Shown here piece by piece: positions 51,541 through 59,882 of a stretch of 64,000 nt of DNA. A program made the position numbers and the translations under genes. The DNA comes from Chloroflexota bacterium (GTDB lineage Bacteria > Chloroflexota > Anaerolineae > Aggregatilineales > Phototrophicaceae). The notes beneath the pieces were generated by a model. It was not told where the DNA came from and ran no database searches. It saw only the letters and a program-made list of their open reading frames with translations. The stretch lies in assembly GCA_026708115.1 (NCBI GenBank), contig JAPOVL010000035.1:124001-188000 (forward strand). Direction: 5' to 3'. Positions within the stretch are counted from its first letter, which is position 1, and each line of letters starts with the position of its first letter.

Positions 51541-53139
51541 ATGCCAAAGAATAAACTCGCCTCGCTAGCGGCTGCCGTTGAAATGATCCCGGATCATGCC
51601 ATCGTGTCAGTCAGTTCATCAAGTGGCTTGGGCTGCCCGGATGCAACCCTGAAGGCAATAGGCCAGCGCTTCGATAAAACAGGCGCGCCGCGTAACATCA
51701 CCACCATCCATCCAATCGCAGCCGGAGACATGTACGGCATCGATGGCATCGATCACATCGCCAAGAAGGGCCTGCTCAAGCGCGTCATAGCCGGTTCATA
51801 TCCCAGCGGACCGTCTTCCCGAGAGTCGCCGCGAATCTGGCAAATGATTCACAACAATGAGGTCGAAGCCTATAACTTGCCCAGCGGCATTATTTTCCAT
51901 ATGCACCGAGAAGCCGCCGCAAAACGCCCCGGTGTCCTGACGAAGATTGGTTGGGATACAGTCGTTGATCCCGCGCATCGTGGCGGGAAAATGAATAGTA
52001 TCACCGGGGAAGATATCGTTACACGGGTCGAGTTTGCCGGCGACGAATGGCTATTCTACAAGTCGATTCCGGTAGACGTCGCCATCGTTCGGGGTACAAC
52101 TGCCGATGAAGCCGGCAATCTGTCGATGGAGCATGAAGGCGCCTATCTGGGTGTCTTGGACCAGGCCCTGGCCGCGCGCAACAACGGCGGTATCGTCATA
52201 GCGCAGGTCAAGCGCATTGCTCCCAGTGGCAGTTTGCCGCCCCAGTCCATTCGCGTGCCAAGTACGCTGATCGATTGCATCGTTCTCGATCCCGAACAAT
52301 TGCAGACCACGCAAACGCAGTATGAACCCGCGATCAGCGGCGAGTTGCCGCGTCCTATGACCAGCTTCCCTCATGTGGAATGGGGCATCTCCAAAGTCAT
52401 CGCCAGGCGCGCCGCCATGACACTCAAGGAGGGTGAATCAGTTAACCTCGGCTTTGGTATTTCCGCCCTTGTTCCTTATATCTTGCTAGAAGAAGGGCTG
52501 CACGGTTCAGTCACATGGGTGATAGAACAGGGCGCGGTCGGGGGCCTGCCCCTACAAGATTTTCAGTTTGGCTGCGCCTCCAACCTCGAAGCCATTATCC
52601 CCTCGCCAGATCAATTCACCTACTTGCAAGGCGCTGGTTTCGATCGCACATTGCTGTCATTTATGGAAGTGGACGCGGCGGGCAGTGTTAATGTGTCCCG
52701 GCTGGCGTCCAAACCCCACGTTACCGCGGGTATCGGCGGCTTTATCGATATAACATCGGGGGCAAAACATATTGTGTTCAGTGGCGCTTTCACCGCTGGT
52801 GGTCTCAAACTCGCAGTCGACGACGGGCAGCTTCGGATTCTGCAAGAAGGACGCTTCAAGAAATTTGTTCCCCATATAGAAGAAGTCACCTTCAGCGGTC
52901 TGCGCGCGCGTCAAACCGGCCAGAAGGTAACTTACATCACCGAGCGCTGCGTCATCAGTTTGGAGTCGCAAGGTCTTACTGTGACAGAGATTGCGCCGGG
53001 CATGCGCCTGGAAGAGGATGTGCTTTGTCAAGCAAGTATAGATTTGCATGTCAGCCCAAATCTTACTGTGATGGACGCGGAACTGTTTTCACCGGCGCCG
53101 ATGCAACTGAAGCTTCGGAAGAAACCGAGCATGCCATGA
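51541..53139 (+). CDS. Acyl-CoA:carboxylate (3-oxoacid type) CoA-transferase, fused subunits
   Basis: 532 residues, with both alpha-like (1-270) and beta-like (290-532) halves of family I CoA-transferases in one chain, as in propionate CoA-transferase/YdiF. The catalytic Glu lies in VIEQGAVGG (E329), with the oxyanion region NLGFGISALVPY before it. It moves CoA from a donor such as acetyl-CoA to a carboxylic acid. The enoyl-CoA hydratase gene starts inside its stop (ATGA), so the two act in one pathway: acid activation followed by hydration. Confidence 0.9.
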   Translation: MPKNKLASLAAAVEMIPDHAIVSVSSSSGLGCPDATLKAIGQRFDKTGAPRNITTIHPIAAGDMYGIDGIDHIAKKGLLKRVIAGSYPSGPSSRESPRIWQMIHNNEVEAYNLPSGIIFHMHREAAAKRPGVLTKIGWDTVVDPAHRGGKMNSITGEDIVTRVEFAGDEWLFYKSIPVDVAIVRGTTADEAGNLSMEHEGAYLGVLDQALAARNNGGIVIAQVKRIAPSGSLPPQSIRVPSTLIDCIVLDPEQLQTTQTQYEPAISGELPRPMTSFPHVEWGISKVIARRAAMTLKEGESVNLGFGISALVPYILLEEGLHGSVTWVIEQGAVGGLPLQDFQFGCASNLEAIIPSPDQFTYLQGAGFDRTLLSFMEVDAAGSVNVSRLASKPHVTAGIGGFIDITSGAKHIVFSGAFTAGGLKLAVDDGQLRILQEGRFKKFVPHIEEVTFSGLRARQTGQKVTYITERCVISLESQGLTVTEIAPGMRLEEDVLCQASIDLHVSPNLTVMDAELFSPAPMQLKLRKKPSMP

Positions 53140-53909
53140 GCAAGATCGATTTCTCTGTCCAAGGGCATATCGCTCATATTCAGTTGAACCGTCCTGAAAA
53201 ACTGAATGCGATTGATCGCGATATGCTCGTCGAGTTAAGTGAGATTGTCGAGCAAGTTGACCGCAATGTTGAGGCGCGCGTGGTTGTCCTCCGCGCCGGC
53301 GGAAAACGCGCCTTCTGCGTCGGCGCCGATATCCATACCTGGACATCGCTTGCCCCCCTGGATATGTGGCGACGCTGGATCCGCGATGGCCACCGCTTGT
53401 TTGATCGTATTGCGGCGCTCCGCCAACCGGTGATCGCTGTTCTCAACGGCTTCACCTTGGGCGGCGGTTTAGAACTGGCTTTAGCCGCGGATATTCGTCT
53501 GGCAGCCGCAGATATCGAACTTGGTTTTCCCGAAGTATCGATTGCGACGGTACCTGGTTGGGGAGGTACACATCGCTTGCCCGCCTTGATCGGCGCCGGA
53601 CGCGCCAAACAGATGATTTTCTCGGCACAGCGTATTTCGGCAGCGACAGCGGAACATTGGGGGCTTGTCAACGAAGTCTTGCCGCCCGATCAATTGGACA
53701 GTCGCGCGGATGAACTGGCGCGGCAGATCGCGGCCAATGCGCCCCTGGCTGTGCAATTTGCCAAGCAAGCCATCAATGGCGCGCATCAGGGTGCGGCGGG
53801 TTCTACACTGGAAGGGCTTGCCGGCGCGCTTGCCGCTCACACACAAGATGCGCAAGAAGGCATGGCGTCATTTAACGAAAGACGCCACCCGAACTATTCA
53901 GGCAAGTAA
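53136..53909 (+). CDS. Enoyl-CoA hydratase/isomerase family protein
   Basis: 257 residues from the ATG at 53136 overlapping the CoA-transferase stop; the frame also runs upstream to 53025, but only inside that gene. Crotonase hallmarks: FSVQGHIAHIQLNRPEKLNA, FCVGADIHTW for the oxyanion hole, GGGLELALAADIRLA, and GFPEVSIATVPGWGG with both candidate catalytic Glu residues. It probably hydrates an enoyl-CoA made after the CoA-transferase step. A terminator follows at 53917. Confidence 0.93.
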   Translation: MSKIDFSVQGHIAHIQLNRPEKLNAIDRDMLVELSEIVEQVDRNVEARVVVLRAGGKRAFCVGADIHTWTSLAPLDMWRRWIRDGHRLFDRIAALRQPVIAVLNGFTLGGGLELALAADIRLAAADIELGFPEVSIATVPGWGGTHRLPALIGAGRAKQMIFSAQRISAATAEHWGLVNEVLPPDQLDSRADELARQIAANAPLAVQFAKQAINGAHQGAAGSTLEGLAGALAAHTQDAQEGMASFNERRHPNYSGK

Positions 53910-53916
53910 GACATCG

Positions 53917-53934
53917 GCCGAGTGATCGGCTTTT
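53917..53934 (+). terminator. Rho-independent terminator after enoyl-CoA hydratase
   Basis: GCCGA (53917-53921), loop GTGA, TCGGC (53926-53930), then TTTTG. A short 5-bp stem, 8 bp after the stop. Confidence 0.6.
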
Positions 53935-54036
53935 GTTGTCTCCCTCTGCGCTTGAAATGCATCTTAGGTAGCGCCATTCTCATCCAGAACTGTTGTGGGA
54001 ACCGCGCGCAATATATCGTCAAGGCGCATGAATCCT

Positions 54037-54189
54037 CGCTTCGGGATTAGCGACCGGATCGTCATTCTAAACCGCGGTCGGATTGTTGAACAAGGCACAG
54101 CGGAAGAGGTCATCAGGAATCCGCAACATCCTTATTCCCAGTCCCTGATTCAAGCCATTCCTCCGCCGAATCCCGACATCCAATGGTGA
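54037..54189 (+). pseudogene. C-terminal remnant of an Opp/Dpp-type ABC ATPase
   Basis: The frame encodes FGISDRIVILNRGRIVEQG, then TAEEVIRNPQHPYSQSLIQA and a short end PPPNPDIQW. This is the segment after the H-loop of DppD/DppF ATPases (usually aDRVaVMy.G.ivE.G....if..P.HPYT..Ll.aiP). Walker A, signature and Walker B are absent; upstream sequence (53940-54036) is unrelated. The normal C-terminal Cys-rich domain is also missing. A small formal ORF starts at 53995, but the gene is dead. Confidence 0.75.
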
Positions 54190-54452
54190 TGGCCCTTTTG
54201 CCTGACCGCCCATTGCTTCTTCCACGAATCATGAACGCTAACGGAAAGAGCTGACGTGAAATCGGTATCGGGTTCGAGCAACAAGCAAGCGCCGTTTTAC
54301 CCCAGTGGCAGCGCGGATATTGACATTGTATGACGCGATATCACGGCCGCGCACAGTACCGGGCGTATTTGCCGATATAGGCATACCTCTCGGGTTATGA
54401 CCTTAACCATTTAGCTTGGCGAGTCAATTATGAGGTGGGGTTCGCAAGATAT
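54190..54452 (+). other. Intergenic region, nothing recognised
   Basis: 263 bp between the ATPase remnant and the broken SDR. No gene, RNA or repeat that I can support; probably further decayed DNA. Confidence 0.4.
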
Positions 54453-55270
54453 TCAGTCTTGCGGTGTCTTACCTTCCAAAGACCTGCTGACAAAGCGCTC
54501 ACGGTTGGTCAGCTGAATCGTCATGCCGCCGTCGGTGAAGATGTTGGCGCCGGTCACATACGAGGATTGCTCCCCCGCCAGGAAGAGCACCACGTTGCCC
54601 ACCTCGCGCGGGGATTGCACACGACCAAGCGGGATGTTGTCCATCCAGTGCTGCCGCGCCAGCTCGGCGTCTTCCGCGGCGTCCTGGATATCGTTCCAGA
54701 TCTGGGTGTCCGTCAGACCCGGACTGATAGCATTGACGCGAATGCCGTAGGGGGCGAATTCGATCGCCATGGAACGAGTCATCATATCGACGCCGCCCTT
54801 GGAGGCGGCATAGGGGGCGGTAGCCGGCAAGGTAGCGACGGTGTGCACGCTAGCGATATTGATGATATTGCCGCTGCGCCGCGCGACCATCGCCTCCAGC
54901 GCGTAACGACTGCAGAGAAGACTGCCCTTCAGATCCACGTCGACGACACGGTCCCAGTCGGCTTCGTCCATTTCCAGCGTTGGCTTCACGAAGTTCACGC
55001 CGGCATTGTTAACCAGCGTGTCAATCTTACCGTAGGCTGAGAGGGTTTGGTCAATGAGTCTCTTGCAGTCATCCGCCTTGGAGACGTCGGTCTTGACGAA
55101 CAGACCCTTGCGTAGCACTGCTGTAAGTCGGCTGTGACCTGCGCGCCCAGCCGCTAATTGATGTCCGCGACGACAACTTCCGCGTCCGCTTCGGCGAAAC
55201 ACTCCGCAATGCCGGCACCTATGCCGCTGGCCGCACCGGTAACAACAGCAATATGCCCGTTCCAAGTCAT
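54453..55270 (-). pseudogene. Broken short-chain dehydrogenase/reductase (SDR)
   Basis: From the ATG at 55270 the first 38 codons read a normal SDR start with the NAD motif VVTGAASGIGAGIA and end VVVADIN, then hit TAG (55156-55154) where a Gln codon would fit. The frame continues RLGAQVTADLQQ but must shift by one at about 55100-55115 to reach GLFVKTDVSKADD. After that the gene is complete: NNAGVNF, the catalytic YAASKGG and the C-terminal GANIFTDGGM. So there is one nonsense codon plus one frameshift. It lies beside a fuconolactonase-like gene, a usual partner in oxidative sugar pathways. Sequencing error for both lesions is possible but less likely. Confidence 0.8.
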
Positions 55271-55387
55271 TGCAGCAGCTTTCTTATTAATAAGTACTTT
55301 TTGCGGAATATTTTACTCAACCCGGTATCTTAATGGTCAAGTCCAGGAATTGTATCGCGGCGGCTGATAGAATGCAAAACAACGGTC

Positions 55388-56245
55388 TCAAGCATCCAGG
55401 TGGTAGAAGGCCGCGGCGTTGTCGTGGAAAAGTTTCTTCAACTCTTCTTCAGAACAACCCTCAACCGCCCAGGCAAGCGTTTCTACCCAACGTGGATACT
55501 CTGTCGCCTGATAGGCGACAGGCCAATCGCCGCCATACATCACGCGATCAAAACCAAAACATTCGATGACATGATCAATATAAGGTTTGAGCTGTTCCTT
55601 GGTCCAATGGCGATGATCCGCCTCCGTGACCAGACCCGAGATTTTGCACCAGACGTTGGGAAACTCGGAAAGGGTCTTGATTTCGGCGCGCCAGGGATCC
55701 ATCAGGTTATGCTTAATATCCGGCTTGCCAATATGATCCAGGATGAACTGAACATCGGGGCATTGTGCCACCATTTTAATGGTGTTGGCCATTTGCGGGT
55801 GAAAGATGCAAATGTCGAAGCTCAGGCCAAACTCTGGCAGCAGCCGCAGCCCCGCAATAAAATCCGGCCGCAGGCAAAACTCGATATCCGGCTCAAACTG
55901 TATGATGCGGCGGACGCCCTTGATTCGCGGGTTCGCGGACAGTTTTTCCAGTGCGGGACCAGCGGCGTCGCCGAGTTCCAGCGGCGCCCACGGCACGACT
56001 CCTTGAAGCCGTCCGTCTTGGCTGGCAAGGCTTTCTACCCAGTCCGCTTCCTGCTGGAACTGGGCGAAATCCACCTCCGCCTGCAAGAACACCATTTTCT
56101 CAACAGAGACCGGTCCACAAGCTCGATCGTAGTCCTCGAGCAAATAGGGTTTGTTCAGCAAAGGGATGTCATCCAGCCAGGGATAGCGCAAAAGCTGAGG
56201 ATCCCAGACATGGAGATGCGTATCAATAATCGGAAAAGCCGGCAT
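55388..56245 (-). CDS. Amidohydrolase family 2, L-fuconolactonase/sugar-lactonase type
   Basis: 285 residues from the ATG at 56245, which has GGGAGGGAAGCA upstream; the frame extends to 56299 without support. FPIIDTHLHVWDP gives the HxH pair; later FILDHIGKPDI and VMYGGDWPV supply the remaining His and the catalytic Asp. This matches L-fucono-1,5-lactonase and related lactonases, which open sugar lactones made by SDR-type sugar dehydrogenases. The adjacent SDR (54453-55270) is broken, so the pathway may no longer work as a unit. Confidence 0.88.
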   Translation of the reverse strand: MPAFPIIDTHLHVWDPQLLRYPWLDDIPLLNKPYLLEDYDRACGPVSVEKMVFLQAEVDFAQFQQEADWVESLASQDGRLQGVVPWAPLELGDAAGPALEKLSANPRIKGVRRIIQFEPDIEFCLRPDFIAGLRLLPEFGLSFDICIFHPQMANTIKMVAQCPDVQFILDHIGKPDIKHNLMDPWRAEIKTLSEFPNVWCKISGLVTEADHRHWTKEQLKPYIDHVIECFGFDRVMYGGDWPVAYQATEYPRWVETLAWAVEGCSEEELKKLFHDNAAAFYHLDA

Positions 56246-56516
56246 TGCTTCCCTCCCGGTCAATTGCCCGCGTACAATCCTGTCGCGTCTAATCCACATT
56301 CCAAGACTTTGGATAGCAAATCCAGTCTATATACAGTTGCATACATTGTCAAACTATCGCTACGACTACTCGCGCTATGCGCATGGCAAGCGCAAGTCTT
56401 AACTTTCAGCTGACGCTGTATTGTATTACGTATCGGATCTCGGCAAATGGGTTACGGGCCAAGTGGCGGAAATCAACGGGAGCGGCTGGTTCGTATAAGC
56501 GCGCCGGAAAGATTGG

Positions 56517-56678
56517 CTACATGCGGGAATATCTCTTAATAAAGCGCCATTCGCTGAAGTCGGCGCGCGGCGGCACGATGTCATTGAAGATCGAGCAGTG
56601 GCCGACGAGTCCGGAGCCTTCCAGCGCGAAGTAACCGGATTCAATAGCCTTGTCGGTATGGGACAGCTGAAGCTGCAT
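56517..56678 (-). CDS. Small ORF (53 residues) coupled to the EEP gene
   Basis: An ATG at 56678 lies one base after the stop of the endonuclease/exonuclease/phosphatase gene and encodes 53 residues: MQLQLSHTDKAIESGYFALE, then GSGLVGHCSIFNDIVPPRAD, ending FSEWRFIKRYSRM. The composition looks protein-like, with a beta-strand pattern (GYFALEGSGLVGHCSIF) recalling the last strands of a jelly-roll domain. No family named. It is either a real small protein translated by re-initiation or the leftover 3' end of a longer domain. Confidence 0.45.
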   Translation of the reverse strand: MQLQLSHTDKAIESGYFALEGSGLVGHCSIFNDIVPPRADFSEWRFIKRYSRM

Positions 56679-56679
56679 T

Positions 56680-57441
56680 TCAGTCGAGATCCATGGTTGC
56701 CATTACACCGATGTGATCAGAGAGCAGCAGACTGCCCTCATTAATCGCCTCTGTATTGACCAGCGAGACGCTGACCATCCGGTCAAGGCTGTCGCGCTGA
56801 GTGAAAAAGCCGTCGATGCGTTGGGAGAGCGGCTCCTTAAGGTCTAAGGGCGAAGTGTATCCGGTCTCGCTTCCGTTTTTCGCGGTCCACAGGTCGGCAT
56901 ACTGATGTTCTGCGAGCGGCGCCAAGTATTCCGGCTGCGTATCGAGATTGATGTTGAAGTCACCAGCCAGAATATGCTGGCAGCCGGCAAACTGCGCGCG
57001 CCGCATGACGTCCAGGCAAGACTTGATCCCGATTTCTTTCTGTCCGTCGCTTAAAAACAGGTGAGTATTGAACACAGCCAGGGAATAACCAGAGGGCGTT
57101 TCCACGGTCATATACTGTACTATGCGCATCCAGGGATTGCGCATTTCGCGCTCCCGCTCAATATCGACCTTGCCCCGGTCCAGCGCGGGCAGGCGGGAGA
57201 ATATCGCCAGTCCCAGCGGGTAAGGCGTTAGGGAACCGTCATCGCTCGGCGCATAATTGGCATGCGGATAGCGCCTAAAGCTGTGCGACTTGAGATACTC
57301 GAAGTGGTCGGGCGTCGATTCCTGGATACAGACAATATCGACTTCCAGATCGACCATATTGTGCCCGATCGCATTGGCGCGCTCCTGCCAATGGTCGTTC
57401 ACATTCCAGATGTTCTGTGTGACGATTCGTAACGAAGGCAT
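56680..57441 (-). CDS. Endonuclease/exonuclease/phosphatase (EEP) superfamily hydrolase
   Basis: 253 residues from the ATG at 57441 (GAGGAATTCA upstream); the frame extends ten codons further without a ribosome binding site. Active-site blocks in order: RIVTQNIWN (Asn), DIVCIQES (metal Glu), ILAGDFNIN (Asp/Asn) and LLSDHIGVM (Asp-His). These Mg-dependent enzymes cut phosphodiesters in DNA, inositol phosphates or sphingomyelin-like lipids. No signal peptide. It follows a UgpBAE-like transporter in the same operon, so cleavage of an imported phosphodiester is a reasonable guess. Confidence 0.9.
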   Translation of the reverse strand: MPSLRIVTQNIWNVNDHWQERANAIGHNMVDLEVDIVCIQESTPDHFEYLKSHSFRRYPHANYAPSDDGSLTPYPLGLAIFSRLPALDRGKVDIEREREMRNPWMRIVQYMTVETPSGYSLAVFNTHLFLSDGQKEIGIKSCLDVMRRAQFAGCQHILAGDFNINLDTQPEYLAPLAEHQYADLWTAKNGSETGYTSPLDLKEPLSQRIDGFFTQRDSLDRMVSVSLVNTEAINEGSLLLSDHIGVMATMDLD

Positions 57442-57530
57442 TGAATTCCTCGAATTGACTGTCTTGTTCACAACTTTAATCGGACGCGTAATCCGCGAGA
57501 AACCAAACTGTACGGGCGCTGCCGGTCGCC

Positions 57531-58412
57531 CTATTTGCTGCGCGTGAGCGCGAAGCCCTGCAGGAATTGCTTCTGCATCAGAACGAAGATGAAGATTGGC
57601 GGGATGCTCGCGATGACCGCGCCCAGCATGATCGGCCCCCAGGTACGTCCTATTTCAACGCCATCGTCCAGCGTGCTTAGCCCCACTTGAATCACCTGCA
57701 AATCCGGGTTGGTGACGATCAGCAGGGGCCACAAATAGCTGTTCCAGCCGCCGATGAACATGATGACGACCAGCGCAGTTATCGTGTTTCGGCTGAGCGG
57801 CACCAGGACGCGCAGCAAGAATTGCAACGGCCCCGCGCCATCCAGCTGCGCCGCTTCGGACAGTTCCGGTGTAATGCTGGCGAAATGCTGGCGAAACAGA
57901 AATACGCCGGTAGGGCTTGCCACAGCCGGCACTACCAGGGCAGTCCAGGTGTTGCCCCAGCCTAATTCCAGAGCGACCAGGCGGAACAGAGCGATGATCG
58001 TCACCTCGCCCGGCACCATGAGCGCGGCAAGGATAAAACCAAATACGAGCGACTTGGCGGGGAAGCGGAAATAGACCAACGCCATGCCACTGAAGATCGA
58101 CAAGACAACTTTGCCAAGGGTGACCATGGTCGCCACTGCAAAGGTATTGAACATCAGACGGGCGATGTTGCGATCGAGCACCGTCTGCAAATTGAAGCTG
58201 AAAGAGTCGCCTGGAATCATCTGCAACCGGAACATCTGGGCATTGTTTTGCGTGCTGACCAGTGCCGCGTAAAACAAGGGAAATCCCATAAATATCACAG
58301 CGATCCACAAGAGGATGTGGATATACCAGCGCCTGAACGAGATCTGCTCGCGGAGAAGGCGAAACAGTGGCGGCGGTTGATCATCCCTGCGTCGGCGAGT
58401 TCGGGCAGTCAT
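57531..58412 (-). CDS. ABC sugar transporter permease, MalG/UgpE type
   Basis: 293 residues, six membrane segments starting WYIHILLWIAVIFMGFPLFY. The EAA loop reads LSEAAQLDGAGPLQFLLRVL. Second permease of the operon; its ATG begins one base after the upstream stop. Ends QKQFLQGFALTRSK. No ATPase gene follows. Confidence 0.92.
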   Translation of the reverse strand: MTARTRRRRDDQPPPLFRLLREQISFRRWYIHILLWIAVIFMGFPLFYAALVSTQNNAQMFRLQMIPGDSFSFNLQTVLDRNIARLMFNTFAVATMVTLGKVVLSIFSGMALVYFRFPAKSLVFGFILAALMVPGEVTIIALFRLVALELGWGNTWTALVVPAVASPTGVFLFRQHFASITPELSEAAQLDGAGPLQFLLRVLVPLSRNTITALVVIMFIGGWNSYLWPLLIVTNPDLQVIQVGLSTLDDGVEIGRTWGPIMLGAVIASIPPIFIFVLMQKQFLQGFALTRSK

Positions 58413-58413
58413 A

Positions 58414-59748
58414 TCAGTCAGCTCCGTAGGTGACGCGCCGGCCCATGACGCGGAACTGCACGTAGGTGAGGCCGATCACCACCATGAACAAGACGATAGA
58501 TTGTGCCGCGGCTTTCCCTATATCGCGGCTTTCAACGCCGACGCGAATGATATCCACGACCAGGTTTGTCGTCGCGTTTACTGGTCCGCCCTCGGTGAGG
58601 TTTTCAATAACGGCAAAAAGATCGAAAAAGCTGTAATTCAGATTGAGAAACACGACGAAAAAGATGTAGGGAGAAATCATCGGTATGGTCACATTAAGGA
58701 AGCGCTTCCAGGCATTGGCGCCATCGATCGCGGCGGCCTCCATCAATTCCATTGGTACAGCTTGCAGAGCCGCGATATAAATCAGGACGTTGAATCCCAG
58801 TTTGTTCCAGGCGGCGGCTGCCACTACCGAGGCGCGCGCCCACCAGGGGTCGGACAGAAACGGAACGGGCTCTGCGCCGAAGAGACGCAAAACTTGATTC
58901 ATGAATCCCGATCCGCCACCGCCCAGCAAGATCGCGAAAACGATGCCGACCACGACGCCGGAAATGGCATAAGGCCAGATCATCAGGGTGCGATAAACCG
59001 AGGCGCCCCGTATCTTCTGTGACGCCAGCAGGGCGATAGACAGTCCCAACACATTCGCGACAATTACAATAAACACGGAGAAGAATAAGCTATTGCCGAA
59101 GACAGCCAAATAGCGAGCGTTTTCGGCATGCCAGATAAAGCCATCGCTCAAGATGTAATAGTGGGCGTCCTGCAAGCGGCTGGCAATCAGACTGGCGAAG
59201 TTATCAAGACAAATGAAGGCGGTATTCGCCACCCCGCGCCGCGCTAACTGTGTACCCAGGAAGAAGTTTTGCGCCGCCGGATAATAGGTGAAGACAGCGA
59301 GCCCGACGAGGGTCGGCGCCAGGAATATCCAGGGCGAGAAATCGTAGCCGACGAAGGTGCCTGGCGCCGTGTCCGCCTTCCAAACCGTAGCGCTGCGCGT
59401 CCGCCAATGATGACGCAGTCTATCAATCGCCAGAGCGAAGGCCCATACGACAACGATGACTAGGAGAATTCCAAGGAGCGCCACAGCGTTGACCGTGAGC
59501 GTCCTTCCCAGAACGCTGATCTTGAAGAATATATGGTGCTCGGGATCTAGGACACAGTACTGCAGGGGGATCATGGTCGCCAGGCTGCCCAGGAGCCCGG
59601 CGACAGCGCCCAGCGCCAGGCCGCCCCTCAGTGCTCTGCCGCGGCGCTTTAAGATCGCGCCGACAACGAGCGCGCCCAGAGCGGACGCGAGAATTGTGAA
59701 CAGGAATGCGGACACCGTCTTGGCGCCTCCCTGGAGTGGCTCAGCCAA
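58414..59748 (-). CDS. ABC sugar transporter permease, MalF/UgpA type, with N-terminal membrane extension
   Basis: 444 residues; the family core (PWIFLAPTLVGLAVFTYYPA onwards) begins only at about residue 140. The first about 110 residues add three predicted membrane segments (FLFTILASALGALVVGAIL; a Gly/Ala/Leu-rich stretch at 40-60; LLGILLVIVVVWAFALAI). The EAA loop LMEAAAIDGANAWKRFLNVT is intact. E. coli MalF also has extra N-terminal segments, but this block is different. A periplasmic loop of about 60 residues follows the first core segment. Its function in gating or regulation is unknown. Confidence 0.9.
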   Translation of the reverse strand: MAEPLQGGAKTVSAFLFTILASALGALVVGAILKRRGRALRGGLALGAVAGLLGSLATMIPLQYCVLDPEHHIFFKISVLGRTLTVNAVALLGILLVIVVVWAFALAIDRLRHHWRTRSATVWKADTAPGTFVGYDFSPWIFLAPTLVGLAVFTYYPAAQNFFLGTQLARRGVANTAFICLDNFASLIASRLQDAHYYILSDGFIWHAENARYLAVFGNSLFFSVFIVIVANVLGLSIALLASQKIRGASVYRTLMIWPYAISGVVVGIVFAILLGGGGSGFMNQVLRLFGAEPVPFLSDPWWARASVVAAAAWNKLGFNVLIYIAALQAVPMELMEAAAIDGANAWKRFLNVTIPMISPYIFFVVFLNLNYSFFDLFAVIENLTEGGPVNATTNLVVDIIRVGVESRDIGKAAAQSIVLFMVVIGLTYVQFRVMGRRVTYGAD

Positions 59749-59842
59749 TTCGCTCGACTAGGTCAACGCCGCGGGTGGCGTTCACACAGATTATCGCATG
59801 ACCAACGCCATGCGCGAACGCTGTCGAAGAAGATGAGGTGGG

Positions 59843-59864
59843 GGATGGGGCAATCGCCCCATCC
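59843..59864 (-). other. Intercistronic stem-loop between SBP and permease
   Basis: GGATGGGGC (59843-59851) pairs with GCCCCATCC (59856-59864): a perfect 9-bp stem with a 4-nt loop, no T tract, in the 134-bp gap after the SBP stop. Confidence 0.75.
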
Positions 59865-59882
59865 GCTTATGTGTTGCCTTGT

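Noticed and set aside
54255..54280. GGTTCGAGC, resembling a tRNA T-loop
   Set aside because: No acceptor, D or anticodon stems could be drawn around it.
55400..56413. 337-codon open frame on the plus strand
   Set aside because: Antisense to the fuconolactonase-like gene, which has the proper metal motifs and ribosome binding site.
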